From an uncultured Clostridia bacterium (GTDB taxonomy: Bacteria; Bacillota; Clostridia; Oscillospirales; CAG-272), in assembly GCA_947627815.1 (NCBI GenBank), contig CANQXN010000067.1, positions 1 through 8,937 on the forward strand: a stretch of 8,937 nt of DNA, given 5' to 3'. The notes beneath the pieces were generated by a model, which saw only the letters and a program-made list of their open reading frames with translations, was not told the origin of the DNA and did no database searches. Shown in pieces: positions 1 through 5,900 of this stretch. Made by a program: the position numbers and the translations under genes. How positions within the stretch are numbered: the stretch's first letter is position 1; every line of letters starts with the position of its first letter.

Positions 1-1
1 G

Positions 2-187
2 GTCGATGTCACCGAGCTGATGGGCGCCGAGATTTATCTCTATCTGACCTCCACCGAAGAAGTCAGCCTGACGGCGCGCGTTTCTCCCCGTTCCACCGCC
101 AGAAGCGGCGACTCCATCAAAGTGGCGCTGGATGCCTCGCTCATTCACATTTTCGATAAAGACACCGAAAAGTGCATCATTCACTAA
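2..187 (+). CDS. Sugar ABC transporter ATP-binding protein, C-terminal fragment (MsmX/UgpC/MalK type)
   Basis: Only the last 61 codons lie in the window; the gene begins upstream and is read in the frame starting at base 2, ending with TAA at 185-187. The peptide reads VTELMGAEIYLYL near its start, then TARVSPRSTARSGDSIKVAL, and finishes with IHIFDKDTEKCII. This is the pattern of the C-terminal TOBE/MalK regulatory domain of the MsmX/UgpC/MalK family: the 'ELMGAE.YLYL' strand, the 'R..P' turn, the 'G..I.V.LD' strand and the 'H.FD..T...I' ending. These ATPases energise carbohydrate-uptake ABC transporters at the inner face of the membrane, and in Firmicutes one MsmX often serves several importers. 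The nucleotide-binding domain (Walker A, signature, Walker B) is outside the window, so the identification rests on the tail alone. The substrate cannot be told from this fragment. Confidence 0.85.
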   Translation, partial: VDVTELMGAEIYLYLTSTEEVSLTARVSPRSTARSGDSIKVALDASLIHIFDKDTEKCIIH

Positions 188-204
188 AAGTACGAAAAGT
201 ACCC

Positions 205-249
205 AAAACCCCCGCCGCCCGGCTTTTGACCGGGCGGCGGGGGTTTTTT
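205..249 (+). terminator. Strong intrinsic terminator between convergent genes
   Basis: An 18-bp perfect stem pairs 205-222 (AAAACCCCCGCCGCCCGG) with 230-247 around a 7-base loop (CTTTTGA, 223-229), and the + strand continues as a run of six T (244-249). It starts 17 bases after the stop codon of the ABC ATPase. On the minus strand the same stem is followed by four T, so it can also serve the leftward citrate-synthase-like gene, which stops at 299. It is probably a bidirectional terminator between convergent transcripts. Confidence 0.93.
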
Positions 250-298
250 ATGAGTTGGATTTTATACGGCAATCCTGTCTCTTCCGGCGAAAAAATCG

Positions 299-1708
299 TC
301 AGTCACGATAGGCTATGCGGCGATAGAGGGCGGGATCGACCCGACAGAGCAGGTCTTCCAGCTCTTTGTCCCCCATGGCCGTGGTGCGCCCGTCCTCATA
401 GGCTTTGTCCACCGCCTCTTTCATGGCGGCGATGACAGGGCTTTTTTTGTCGATCGCCTTTTCGCCGGCAAGGCCGAAATAGGTATTGATCCAATACGCC
501 AGACCTGCAAGACCGCTGTGGGCGTCGACCGCCACGGCGGCGGGTCGGTTCAAGAGTTTTTTGGTATTGAAAATATTATAGATTTCTTCGTCCTTCAAAA
601 GGCCGTCGGCGTGAATGCCCGCCCGGGTGACATTGAAGTCCCGCCCCACAAAAGGGGTACGCGGGGGGATGGTATAGCCGATTTCTTCCTCAAAATAACG
701 GGCGATCTCGGTGATCACCGGCAGATCCATGCCGTCGGTGTCCCCGCGCAGAGAGGCGTATTCGACAACCATGGCCTCGAGCGGGCAGTTGCCGGTTCGC
801 TCGCCGATGCCGAGCAGACTGCAATTGACCCCCGAACAGCCGTAGAGCCAAGCCGTCGCCGCATTGCTGACCGCCTTGTAAAAATCGTTGTGGCCGTGCC
901 ACTCGATCATCTCGGAGGGGACGCCGGCATAATGCTGTAAGCCGTAAACGATGCCCTGCACACTCCTCGGCAGCGCCGTGCCGGGGAAGGAGACGCCGTA
1001 TCCCATGGTATCACAGGCGCGGATGCGGATGGGAATCCCGCTCTCGTCCGAAAGACGCATGAGTTCAGTGGCGAAAGGAACCACAAACCCGTAAAAATCC
1101 GCCCGGGTAATATCCTCAAAATGACAGCGAGGACGGATGCCGTAGGCAAGCGCTTTTTTGACGATGCCCAAATAGAGGTCCATGGCCGCGCGCCGGGTCA
1201 TTTTCATTTTGTTGTAGATGTGATAGTCGGAGCAGGACACGAGAATGCCGGTTTCTTTGATGCCGATGGATTTGACGAGCTGAAAATCCTGATCGTTGGC
1301 GCGGATCCAGGTGGTCACTTCGGGGGCGTCATAGCCGAGCGAAAGACATTCTTCCACCGCCAGCCGGTCTTTCGGCGAATAGACGAAAAACTCGCTCTGC
1401 CGGATCTTTCCCTGCGGGCCGCCAAGTCTGTGCAAAAGCTTGTAAAGCGCCACGACCTGTTTGGTCGTAAACGGCGCGATAGACTGCTGTCCGTCCCGGA
1501 AGGTGGTATCGGTAATCCATATTTCCCGGGGCATATTGATCGGCACATTCCGATGGTTGAACGACACCTTGGGAATGGAATCGTAGTCAAACAGATTGCG
1601 ATAGAGGTTGGGCTGCGTCCGCTCCTGCAATTCATACCGATAGACCGATTGCTCTAAAAGATTGGTGTGTTCGGAGAAAAAGAGCGCTCTTCCTTCCTCG
1701 TCCCTCAT
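299..1708 (-). CDS. Re-citrate synthase / homocitrate synthase-like DRE-TIM metallolyase
   Basis: A 469-residue enzyme of the HMGL-like DRE-TIM superfamily (isopropylmalate, homocitrate, citramalate and Re-citrate synthases), which condense acetyl-CoA with a 2-oxoacid in the cytosol. Visible motifs: the catalytic DTTFRDGQQ (67-75), the metal-binding HGHND (271-275, HxH type), GERTGN (302-307) and AGIHADG (363-369) typical of the distal catalytic region. A characteristic N-terminal stretch reads QPNLYRNLFDYDSIPKV (32-48). Length (about 450-470) and the lack of the C-terminal LeuA regulatory domain argue against standard 2-isopropylmalate synthase. Overall look, especially QPNLYR and CHFEDITRADFYGFV, recalls the group containing the Clostridium kluyveri Re-citrate synthase, which makes citrate in anaerobes lacking the Si enzyme. 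ATG at 1708 follows AAAGGAG by 7 bases. No clear promoter lies directly upstream, so it may be cotranscribed with the yrzE-like gene 93 bases before it. Exact substrate (oxaloacetate versus 2-oxoglutarate) is inferred. Confidence 0.82.
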   Translation of the reverse strand: MRDEEGRALFFSEHTNLLEQSVYRYELQERTQPNLYRNLFDYDSIPKVSFNHRNVPINMPREIWITDTTFRDGQQSIAPFTTKQVVALYKLLHRLGGPQGKIRQSEFFVYSPKDRLAVEECLSLGYDAPEVTTWIRANDQDFQLVKSIGIKETGILVSCSDYHIYNKMKMTRRAAMDLYLGIVKKALAYGIRPRCHFEDITRADFYGFVVPFATELMRLSDESGIPIRIRACDTMGYGVSFPGTALPRSVQGIVYGLQHYAGVPSEMIEWHGHNDFYKAVSNAATAWLYGCSGVNCSLLGIGERTGNCPLEAMVVEYASLRGDTDGMDLPVITEIARYFEEEIGYTIPPRTPFVGRDFNVTRAGIHADGLLKDEEIYNIFNTKKLLNRPAAVAVDAHSGLAGLAYWINTYFGLAGEKAIDKKSPVIAAMKEAVDKAYEDGRTTAMGDKELEDLLCRVDPALYRRIAYRD

Positions 1709-1715
1709 TTTATCG

Positions 1716-1722
1716 CTCCTTT
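1716..1722 (-). promoter_or_regulatory. Ribosome binding site of the citrate-synthase-like gene
   Basis: On the minus strand AAAGGAG lies 7 bases before the ATG at 1708. This supports that ATG over downstream methionines such as the one at residue 59. Confidence 0.85.
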
Positions 1723-1731
1723 CTTGTTTTC

Positions 1732-1754
1732 GCCCGCATAAGCGGGCTTTTTTT
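1732..1754 (+). terminator. Terminator-like hairpin pointing right, inside the leader of the leftward citrate-synthase-like gene
   Basis: GCCCGC (1732-1737) pairs with GCGGGC (1742-1747) across the loop ATAA, and seven T follow on the + strand (1748-1754). As an intrinsic terminator it would stop rightward transcription, yet no rightward gene lies immediately to its left. On the minus strand the hairpin sits in the leader 23 bases before the start codon and is followed by GAAAAC, not T, so it would not terminate the leftward mRNA. It may block antisense transcription or protect the 5' end of the leftward message. Confidence 0.55.
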
Positions 1755-1801
1755 CATGATTTTTAATCTTTTTTGCCGCAAGACGCGGGGACAGGCGGCC
1801 G

Positions 1802-2227
1802 TCAGCGCATCCGATTCTGCATGGCGCGGCGCCGCTTGGCAAGCGAGGCGCCGCTTTTCTTTTTCGGAATCAGAAGAGCGGGCAGCACCGCCACGAGCCA
1901 GAGAAGCAGCGCCGAAAGCGTGGAACGGCCGAACGAAAGGCCGCCGGCGCTCTCCCCCAAATGAAAAAGCGAGGCAATCCAGGGGATCAGGGCATAAACC
2001 AAGCCGGCCAAAAGCGCGGGCAGAAGACCCAAAGACAGTTTCCGGCTGACAAGGGCGCAGACGAAAGCGCCCACAAAAAGCGCCGCCAAGGCCAGCGGCA
2101 AGGCCGCCGCAGTGGGGTCGGTGAGAAAAAGCGCGACCATGGCCAGAACCAAAAGAGCGCCAAATCCGCTCAAATGCCCCACAAACACCGGACGAATACG
2201 AAAGCACAAGGATGACAACAAAATCAC
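1802..2227 (-). CDS. YrzE/TIGR04086-like integral membrane protein
   Basis: A 141-codon reading frame for a small, very hydrophobic protein with about four membrane segments (roughly residues 20-37, 40-60, 66-87 and 100-122) and a basic C-terminus (PKKKSGASLAKRRRAMQNRMR region), which by the positive-inside rule should be cytoplasmic. It lies directly downstream of yajC on the same strand, the position of yrzE in Bacillus subtilis (yrbF/yajC then yrzE) and of TIGR04086 membrane proteins in Clostridia; identification rests mainly on that order plus size and topology. Function of the family is unknown. The frame opens with GTG at 2227, but a near-perfect Shine-Dalgarno (AAGGCGGTGAT, 2233-2223) overlaps that GTG, so the real start is probably TTG at 2221 or, with better spacing, TTG at 2218. 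The last 93 bases before the next gene hold a hairpin but no minus-strand terminator. Confidence 0.72.
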   Translation of the reverse strand: MILLSSLCFRIRPVFVGHLSGFGALLVLAMVALFLTDPTAAALPLALAALFVGAFVCALVSRKLSLGLLPALLAGLVYALIPWIASLFHLGESAGGLSFGRSTLSALLLWLVAVLPALLIPKKKSGASLAKRRRAMQNRMR

Positions 2228-2233
2228 CGCCTT
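2223..2233 (-). promoter_or_regulatory. Extended Shine-Dalgarno deciding the yrzE-like start
   Basis: Minus strand AAGGCGGTGAT differs by one base from AAGGAGGTGAT, the full anti-16S complement. It overlaps the GTG codon at 2227-2225, so that codon cannot use it. TTG at 2221-2219 and TTG at 2218-2216 are 5 and 8 bases after GGCGG, which favours a TTG start. Confidence 0.6.
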
Positions 2234-2323
2234 TTTTGTTTCATCTTTATGTGCGGCCGGACAACTTTATGACAACCCCGCCCTCTTTGTCCGAGGCGGC
2301 GGACATCAAGACGGCGCGGTATC

Positions 2324-2360
2324 AAGCAAGAAAGGGGCGGCATATTGCTATGTCCGCCCC
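2324..2360 (-). terminator. Hairpin after yajC, possible weak terminator or processing site
   Basis: On the minus strand GGGGCGG (2360-2354), one bulged base, then CATA pair with TATG and CCGCCCC (ending at 2334) around a short loop, followed by TTTCTTGCTT. The stem is strong but the T run is short and interrupted, so it looks like a partial terminator or an mRNA-stabilising structure separating yajC from the yrzE-like gene. A second small hairpin (GTCCG/CGGAC, 2289-2304) lies further along the same 172-base gap, which otherwise shows nothing coding. Confidence 0.42.
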
Positions 2361-2399
2361 ATAAACAGCTTGTTTTTCGCACTTTCCGGCGTGAATCGG

Positions 2400-3053
2400 T
2401 CAAGCCTCTTGCGTCGGGTCTTTGCCTTCCTCCGCCGGCGTATTTTCAGCGGTCGGCTCCTCGGCAACAGGATCGGATTCAGCCGCGCTGCCGTCAGCCG
2501 CAGCATCGGCAGTGCCGTCGGTGGCTGCTTCGGCGGCTACGACGGGTGTTTCCTCCGCCGAAGTCTCGGTCAAAGCATCCGATGTTTCGGGCGCGGGGCG
2601 GGATTTCTTTTTCTTTTTCTTCTTGCCGCCTGTCATGGCAACGGCGGCGGCCTCCGCCGCGGCAGCCTCTTCGGCGGCTTTTTTCTCCTCTTCCGCTTTC
2701 AGAGCGGCCTGCGCGGCGCGCTCCGCCTCGGCGGGTACATCGACACAGCGGACAGCGGATTTCAGAATACGGATTCTGGTTTTGTCTTTGCCGGTCTCGA
2801 TCATGCAGGTTTCCTCTTTGATGCTGACGATCTTGCCGATAATGCCGCCGATGGTGGTGATTTCATCGCCGACGACCAGACCGTCACGCATGGCGCGGAT
2901 TTCCTGATCGCGTTTTTTCTGCGAGCGCGACATAAAAAAGAAAATGAGAACGATACCGACCAGCATAACGACCATCAGCCAGATGGACGATCCTCCGCTC
3001 GGCGTGCCGGTCCCGGCCGACGCCTCCAGAAAAGCCAACTGTGTGAGATTCAT
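2400..3053 (-). CDS. yajC: Preprotein translocase subunit YajC with long C-terminal extension
   Basis: YajC is the small inner-membrane accessory of the SecDF-YajC complex that assists Sec-dependent export. Residues 24-41 form one hydrophobic membrane segment, followed by basic FMSRSQKKRDQEI and the conserved cytoplasmic region GDEITTIGGIIGKIVSI (62-78), the family hallmark. The usual protein is about 85-115 residues and ends near residue 106 here; this one continues to 217. The extra part is an Ala/Glu/Lys-rich probable helix (107-138), a KKKKKKK run (144-150), then a Glu/Asp/Ala/Thr/Ser-rich disordered tail. ATG at 3053 follows GAGGAG by 9 bases. A consensus promoter lies about 140 bases upstream and a yrzE-like gene follows, as in Bacillus. 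secD/secF are not in the window. Identification of the core is firm; the role of the tail is unknown. Confidence 0.93.
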   Translation of the reverse strand: MNLTQLAFLEASAGTGTPSGGSSIWLMVVMLVGIVLIFFFMSRSQKKRDQEIRAMRDGLVVGDEITTIGGIIGKIVSIKEETCMIETGKDKTRIRILKSAVRCVDVPAEAERAAQAALKAEEEKKAAEEAAAAEAAAVAMTGGKKKKKKKSRPAPETSDALTETSAEETPVVAAEAATDGTADAAADGSAAESDPVAEEPTAENTPAEEGKDPTQEA

Positions 3054-3191
3054 GATTCAAAGCTCCTCATCATTTGGAATATTTGATACAGTTTTTTGAT
3101 TTCTTCATTGATTCATGATAAAATCGGCGAGATACGCCGAAGAGGCGTTCCGTCGGATCGAAAAAACAGCAAAAAACATAATACCATTTTT

Positions 3192-3220
3192 ATTATACAT
3201 ACCGACGGCAGGCTTGTCAA
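3192..3220 (-). promoter_or_regulatory. Perfect consensus sigma-A promoter for yajC
   Basis: Minus strand TTGACA (3220-3215), a 17-base spacer, and TATAAT (3197-3192): six of six in both boxes at optimal spacing. Transcription would start near 3185, giving a leader of about 130 bases before yajC. The leader contains a short hairpin (ACGCC-TCTTC-GGCGT, around 3132-3146). The promoter sits 44 bases after the stop of the GNAT gene, in a gap of about 210 bases with no convincing terminator. Confidence 0.88.
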
Positions 3221-3263
3221 GTCACTTTTTGCCAAAAAAACGACGCGCGGAAAAAAGAAATTG

Positions 3264-3911
3264 TCATTTTTCGCCCCCGAAAAAGAGCGTGTTTGACAAA
3301 GCCGCCGACCGCTGCCCGGCATATGCCGCGTTTTCCTCGCCGAAGGCCGCGATAAACTCGGATCTGAGAATGGCGCAGACGCCGATATCGCGATAGGCGC
3401 CTTTCACATAGAGCAGCTGCCGGAACACCCCTTCCGGCTTCATCCCGCAGCGCTCCATCAGGGCGCGGGAGGCCGTATTTTCCACCATATAGCGCGCCTC
3501 GATGCGATTCATCTTCAAGTGGCAGAAGCCCCAGCGCAAAAGGAGCATCACCGCCTCGGTGGCAAGCCCCTGCCCCCGATAGGCGGGAGAAAGCACATAG
3601 CCCACCTCGCCTGCCGAGGACGCCTCGCGGCAAGAGGTGAACCCGCAGGTGCCGATCACGCGGTTTTCTTTTCGCAATACGACGGCAAAATCAAAAAGAT
3701 CGCCGTGGCGATACTGCCGGACAGCCTGATCGAGATAGCGTTTGGTGACGGCAAGCGAGGGATGCGCCGACCAAAGAAGATAACGGCTCACCTCCGGGTC
3801 GCCGGCATAGGCATAAATGTCCGCCGCGTCGTTCTTCGTTAGTTTGCGCAAGATCAGCCGTTCGGAAGTAAGCACCGGATCTTTTGCAAAGGCTGTAACC
3901 AAAGACTCCAT
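3264..3911 (-). CDS. GNAT family N-acetyltransferase, RimJ/RimL type
   Basis: A 215-residue member of the Acetyltransf_3 branch of GNAT enzymes, which move an acetyl group from acetyl-CoA to amines, in this branch often the N-terminal amine of ribosomal proteins. In order: the family opening LTSERLILRKLTKNDAADIY (14-33), the central strand NRVIGTCGF (83-91), the acetyl-CoA loop EVGYVLSPAYRGQGLATEA (102-120, with RGQGLA as the Q/RxxGxA motif), and ENTASRALMERCGMKPEG (144-161), the usual motif B end. The last 30 or so residues exceed the usual end of the domain (about 180-185) and look unstructured. ATG at 3911 follows AAAGGAG by 7 bases. It has its own promoter at 3971-3999. Substrate cannot be read from sequence; similar proteins modify ribosomal proteins, antibiotics or small metabolites. 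Confidence 0.9.
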   Translation of the reverse strand: MESLVTAFAKDPVLTSERLILRKLTKNDAADIYAYAGDPEVSRYLLWSAHPSLAVTKRYLDQAVRQYRHGDLFDFAVVLRKENRVIGTCGFTSCREASSAGEVGYVLSPAYRGQGLATEAVMLLLRWGFCHLKMNRIEARYMVENTASRALMERCGMKPEGVFRQLLYVKGAYRDIGVCAILRSEFIAAFGEENAAYAGQRSAALSNTLFFGGEK

Positions 3912-3970
3912 CGTCCCTCTCCTTTTTCAAAAAAACGAAACCCCTTCTCTTTCGGGATCCATTTTCAGCC

Positions 3971-3999
3971 ATTATAGCATACGCGGCTTTTAAAATCAA
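3971..3999 (-). promoter_or_regulatory. Promoter of the GNAT gene (extended -10)
   Basis: Minus strand TTGATT (3999-3994), 17-base spacer, TATAAT (3976-3971), preceded by TGC, giving the extended -10 form TGCTATAAT. The transcript would have a leader of about 50 bases before the ATG at 3911. It lies 41 bases from the back-to-back rightward promoter. Confidence 0.75.
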
Positions 4000-4040
4000 G
4001 TTTTTTCGCCCGGCGTTCACTGAAAAATCATAAAAGAATG

Positions 4041-4069
4041 TTGCATTCGGAAAGAAGTTGTGCTATAAT
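4041..4069 (+). promoter_or_regulatory. Promoter of the SpoIIM-like/yesL operon (extended -10)
   Basis: TTGCAT (4041-4046), 17-base spacer, TATAAT (4064-4069), with TGC directly before the -10 box. The -35 box is weak but the extended -10 compensates. Start of transcription would be near 4076, leaving a leader of about 130 bases before the ATG at 4207. A second TATAAT at 4122-4127 has no matching -35 box. Confidence 0.68.
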
Positions 4070-4206
4070 AGGAAAGACTTTCAGAGAGCGCTTTCCGGTG
4101 CTATTTCCCGGCTTTCTCTCATATAATAAAAGGAAAACCGAGCGGGACACGCTGTGGGTATCAAGGATCACCCCGCCGCTTCCGCTCCTTTGCCCGGGAG
4201 GTAGTC

Positions 4207-4737
4207 ATGAAGGACGCCCATCGCTCTTTGAAAACGCTCGCCGGCTTGCCGAGCTTTCTCACCGCCGCCGGCGGGTTTGCCGCCGGACTTTTGCTCTTTG
4301 CGCTGACAGGATATTCCTTTTTCTCCTTCGCGCCCCCGCCCATCGCCTCGGCTTTTTCGGCGGCGGCTCCCTTTTCCGCTTTCCTTGCCGCTTTTGCCTA
4401 TGAAGCCTTTTTTATCGGCGGCATGGCGCTTGTCACCCTCCTCTTTCCGATGCGGTTTGCCTATTTGTTTCTCTTTCTGCGGGGGATGGCGCTCTCGTTT
4501 TCCTCCGCCTATCTCTATGGCACGCATCCCTCTCCCTTGTTATACCTCGCTTATGTACTGCCTTCCGCCGCCATCTTCATCGCGGAAGCGGCGCTGTGTG
4601 AGCTATGCACCGCGAATGCCTCGCAGGCAAGAAAAGCCAAAATAGGCCGATGCGCGCCGGCGTTTCTTTACTATACCGGCGTGGTTCTCTGCTTCTCTGC
4701 CGTTCTTCACCTGCTTTTAGCGCTTGCCGGCCAATAA
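4207..4737 (+). CDS. Small polytopic membrane protein, SpoIIM-like in appearance
   Basis: A 176-residue protein with about five membrane segments (roughly 13-34, 56-80, 84-104, 111-132, 150-174). The order of an N-terminal segment, a Pro/Ala-rich outside loop (42-56), a paired hydrophobic block, and the stretch LFLRGMALSFSSAYLYG (88-105) followed by LAYVLPSAAIFIAEAAL (114-130) resembles SpoIIM/DUF95 proteins, where a 'GF..G' segment precedes 'LPQ/LPH' and a helical hairpin. SpoIIM acts with SpoIID and SpoIIP in septal peptidoglycan remodelling during engulfment, but DUF95 relatives also occur outside sporulation. Resemblance is by eye and weak. ATG at 4207 follows GGGAGG by 5-6 bases. The yesL-like gene begins 38 bases downstream with no terminator between, so the two are probably an operon. 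If not SpoIIM-like it is a membrane protein of unknown function. Confidence 0.5.
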   Translation: MKDAHRSLKTLAGLPSFLTAAGGFAAGLLLFALTGYSFFSFAPPPIASAFSAAAPFSAFLAAFAYEAFFIGGMALVTLLFPMRFAYLFLFLRGMALSFSSAYLYGTHPSPLLYLAYVLPSAAIFIAEAALCELCTANASQARKAKIGRCAPAFLYYTGVVLCFSAVLHLLLALAGQ

Positions 4738-4775
4738 AGAGGCGTGTTTTTGAATATCCCCACAGGGAGGATACC

Positions 4776-5735
4776 GTGAAGACCCAAAAAAAGATGCGTT
4801 TTAACCTGTATGACTGGCTTTACAAGCGAGATCGGAAGGAAGATGCCGACGGCGACCGCGATGCGCCGCGCACCTTTGCCTTCTTTTTCAAGCTGTTCGC
4901 CCGTTCGTTCGGGAGGCTTTGCACCCTGAACATGTATTTTGTTCTCGGCTGTTTTCCGCTCTGGATCATTCTCTTTTTGCTGACCGGCTCGGTCGGCCCC
5001 TCGGTGGAAGTCCCGGTGAGCGAGCTGTTCGGCCCCGTGATGGGCGCCGCCGCACTGGTGGAACCAAGCCCCACCCTGAACGCCCTGCTTTCGGTACACG
5101 GCGTGCTCACCTCCGTATCCCAGATTACCACCGTCATGTGGGTGGTGATCGGCATTGCCGCCGCCCTGCTCTGTGTCGTATTCGGCCCGGTCATGACCGG
5201 TCTTGCCATCAATCTGCGCAACATCGTCCGGGGCGAGCCGCTCTTTCTCTGGAGCGACTTCTGGTATGCCGTCAAGAGCAACTGGAAGCAAAGCATTCCG
5301 CTGGGCATCATCGATCTTGTCGTTCTTTTCATGTTGGGATACGGGCTGGTCTTTTACTACATGAACCTCGGCCTCTCGACTCTCTTCAACACCTTCTTCC
5401 TCTTTACCATCTTTTTGATCGTGCTCTATCTCTTCATGAGAAAATACCTTTATCTCATGCTTGTCACCTTTGATCTCTCCGTGCCGAAGCTCTTCAAAAA
5501 CGCCCTGATTTTCTCACTCATCGGCTTAGGACGCAATTTTGTCTCTACGCTCGGCGCGGCGCTGGTCGTTGGGCTGAACCTCCTTTTGATGATGCTGTTT
5601 TTCCCCTTGGGCATTTTACTGCCCATCGTCTGCACCGTCGGCATTGTTCTCTTCATCGACGCCTATGCCGCCTGGCCCAAAATCAAGGCGATCATGATCG
5701 ATCCTTACGCCGGCGTCCAAGAGACCGGCGCCTGA
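4776..5735 (+). CDS. YesL family (DUF624) membrane protein
   Basis: A 319-residue integral membrane protein. The family signature FGPVMTGLAINLRNIVRGE (136-154) followed by LFLWSDFWYAVKSNWKQS (156-173) is the classic YesL/DUF624 motif. About six membrane segments are visible (near 52-70, 119-144, 175-196, 203-222, 243-260 and 262-296). YesL proteins are of unknown function and in Firmicutes often lie beside carbohydrate ABC transporters. This one is longer than the usual 200-230 residues: a charged N-terminal stretch (17-32), an extra loop of about 45 residues between the first two membrane segments, and a short tail. The open frame extends upstream to 4605, but GTG at 4776 is preceded by GGGAGG at 5-6 bases spacing and begins the protein at MKTQKKMRFNLYDWLY, so GTG is the start. 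Downstream I see no clear terminator. Confidence 0.85.
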   Translation: MKTQKKMRFNLYDWLYKRDRKEDADGDRDAPRTFAFFFKLFARSFGRLCTLNMYFVLGCFPLWIILFLLTGSVGPSVEVPVSELFGPVMGAAALVEPSPTLNALLSVHGVLTSVSQITTVMWVVIGIAAALLCVVFGPVMTGLAINLRNIVRGEPLFLWSDFWYAVKSNWKQSIPLGIIDLVVLFMLGYGLVFYYMNLGLSTLFNTFFLFTIFLIVLYLFMRKYLYLMLVTFDLSVPKLFKNALIFSLIGLGRNFVSTLGAALVVGLNLLLMMLFFPLGILLPIVCTVGIVLFIDAYAAWPKIKAIMIDPYAGVQETGA

Positions 5736-5900
5736 CAAGAGCCGCCTGTATGGGGAAAATATGTACAAATAGTAAATTTTACGCATAGATACTTCCCAAA
5801 AACCGGCGTTTGTGGTAAAATAGGATTTGCGTCCGCTCTCGCTGATGCCTATAATTTTTGTATAATACTTGTATGATAAATGGAAAGGAAAAAGAAACCC
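5736..5900 (+). promoter_or_regulatory. Intergenic region with candidate promoters for the first lipoprotein
   Basis: This 165-base AT-rich gap has three -10 candidates. TGGTAAAAT (extended -10, box 5816-5821) is 17 bases after TTCCCA (5793-5798). TATAAT at 5850-5855 is 17 bases after TTGCGT (5827-5832). TATAAT at 5861-5866 has no good -35. The second would place the transcript start near 5862. A hairpin with one mismatch (5797-5816, loop CGGC) overlaps the first candidate. None has a good -35 box, so the exact promoter is open. Confidence 0.5.

Noticed and set aside
1121..1657. Rightward open frame of 178 codons opposite the citrate-synthase-like gene
   Set aside because: It lies wholly within a well-supported enzyme gene, and has no ribosome binding site or recognisable motif. 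The terminator-like hairpin at 1732-1754 alone is not enough to call a gene.
2112..3086. Rightward open frame of 324 codons opposite yajC
   Set aside because: It is antisense to the clearly recognisable yajC and the yrzE-like start, and its composition (Arg/Gly/Phe/Leu-rich low complexity) follows from reading the Ala/Glu/Lys tail backwards.
4605..4775. Upstream extension of the yesL-like frame to ATG 4605
   Set aside because: It overlaps the preceding gene in another frame, reads as Arg/Ser-rich non-membrane sequence, and has no ribosome binding site, whereas GTG 4776 has GGGAGG at correct spacing.
5772..5782. Palindrome GTAAATTTTAC as an operator or terminator
   Set aside because: Five base pairs, all but one A:T, in an AT-rich gap are expected by chance, and no T run follows.
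5880..5900. ATG at 5880 as start of the first lipoprotein
   Set aside because: No Shine-Dalgarno precedes it, it sits only about 14 bases from a candidate -10 box, and AAAGGA inside these bases serves the ATG at 5901.
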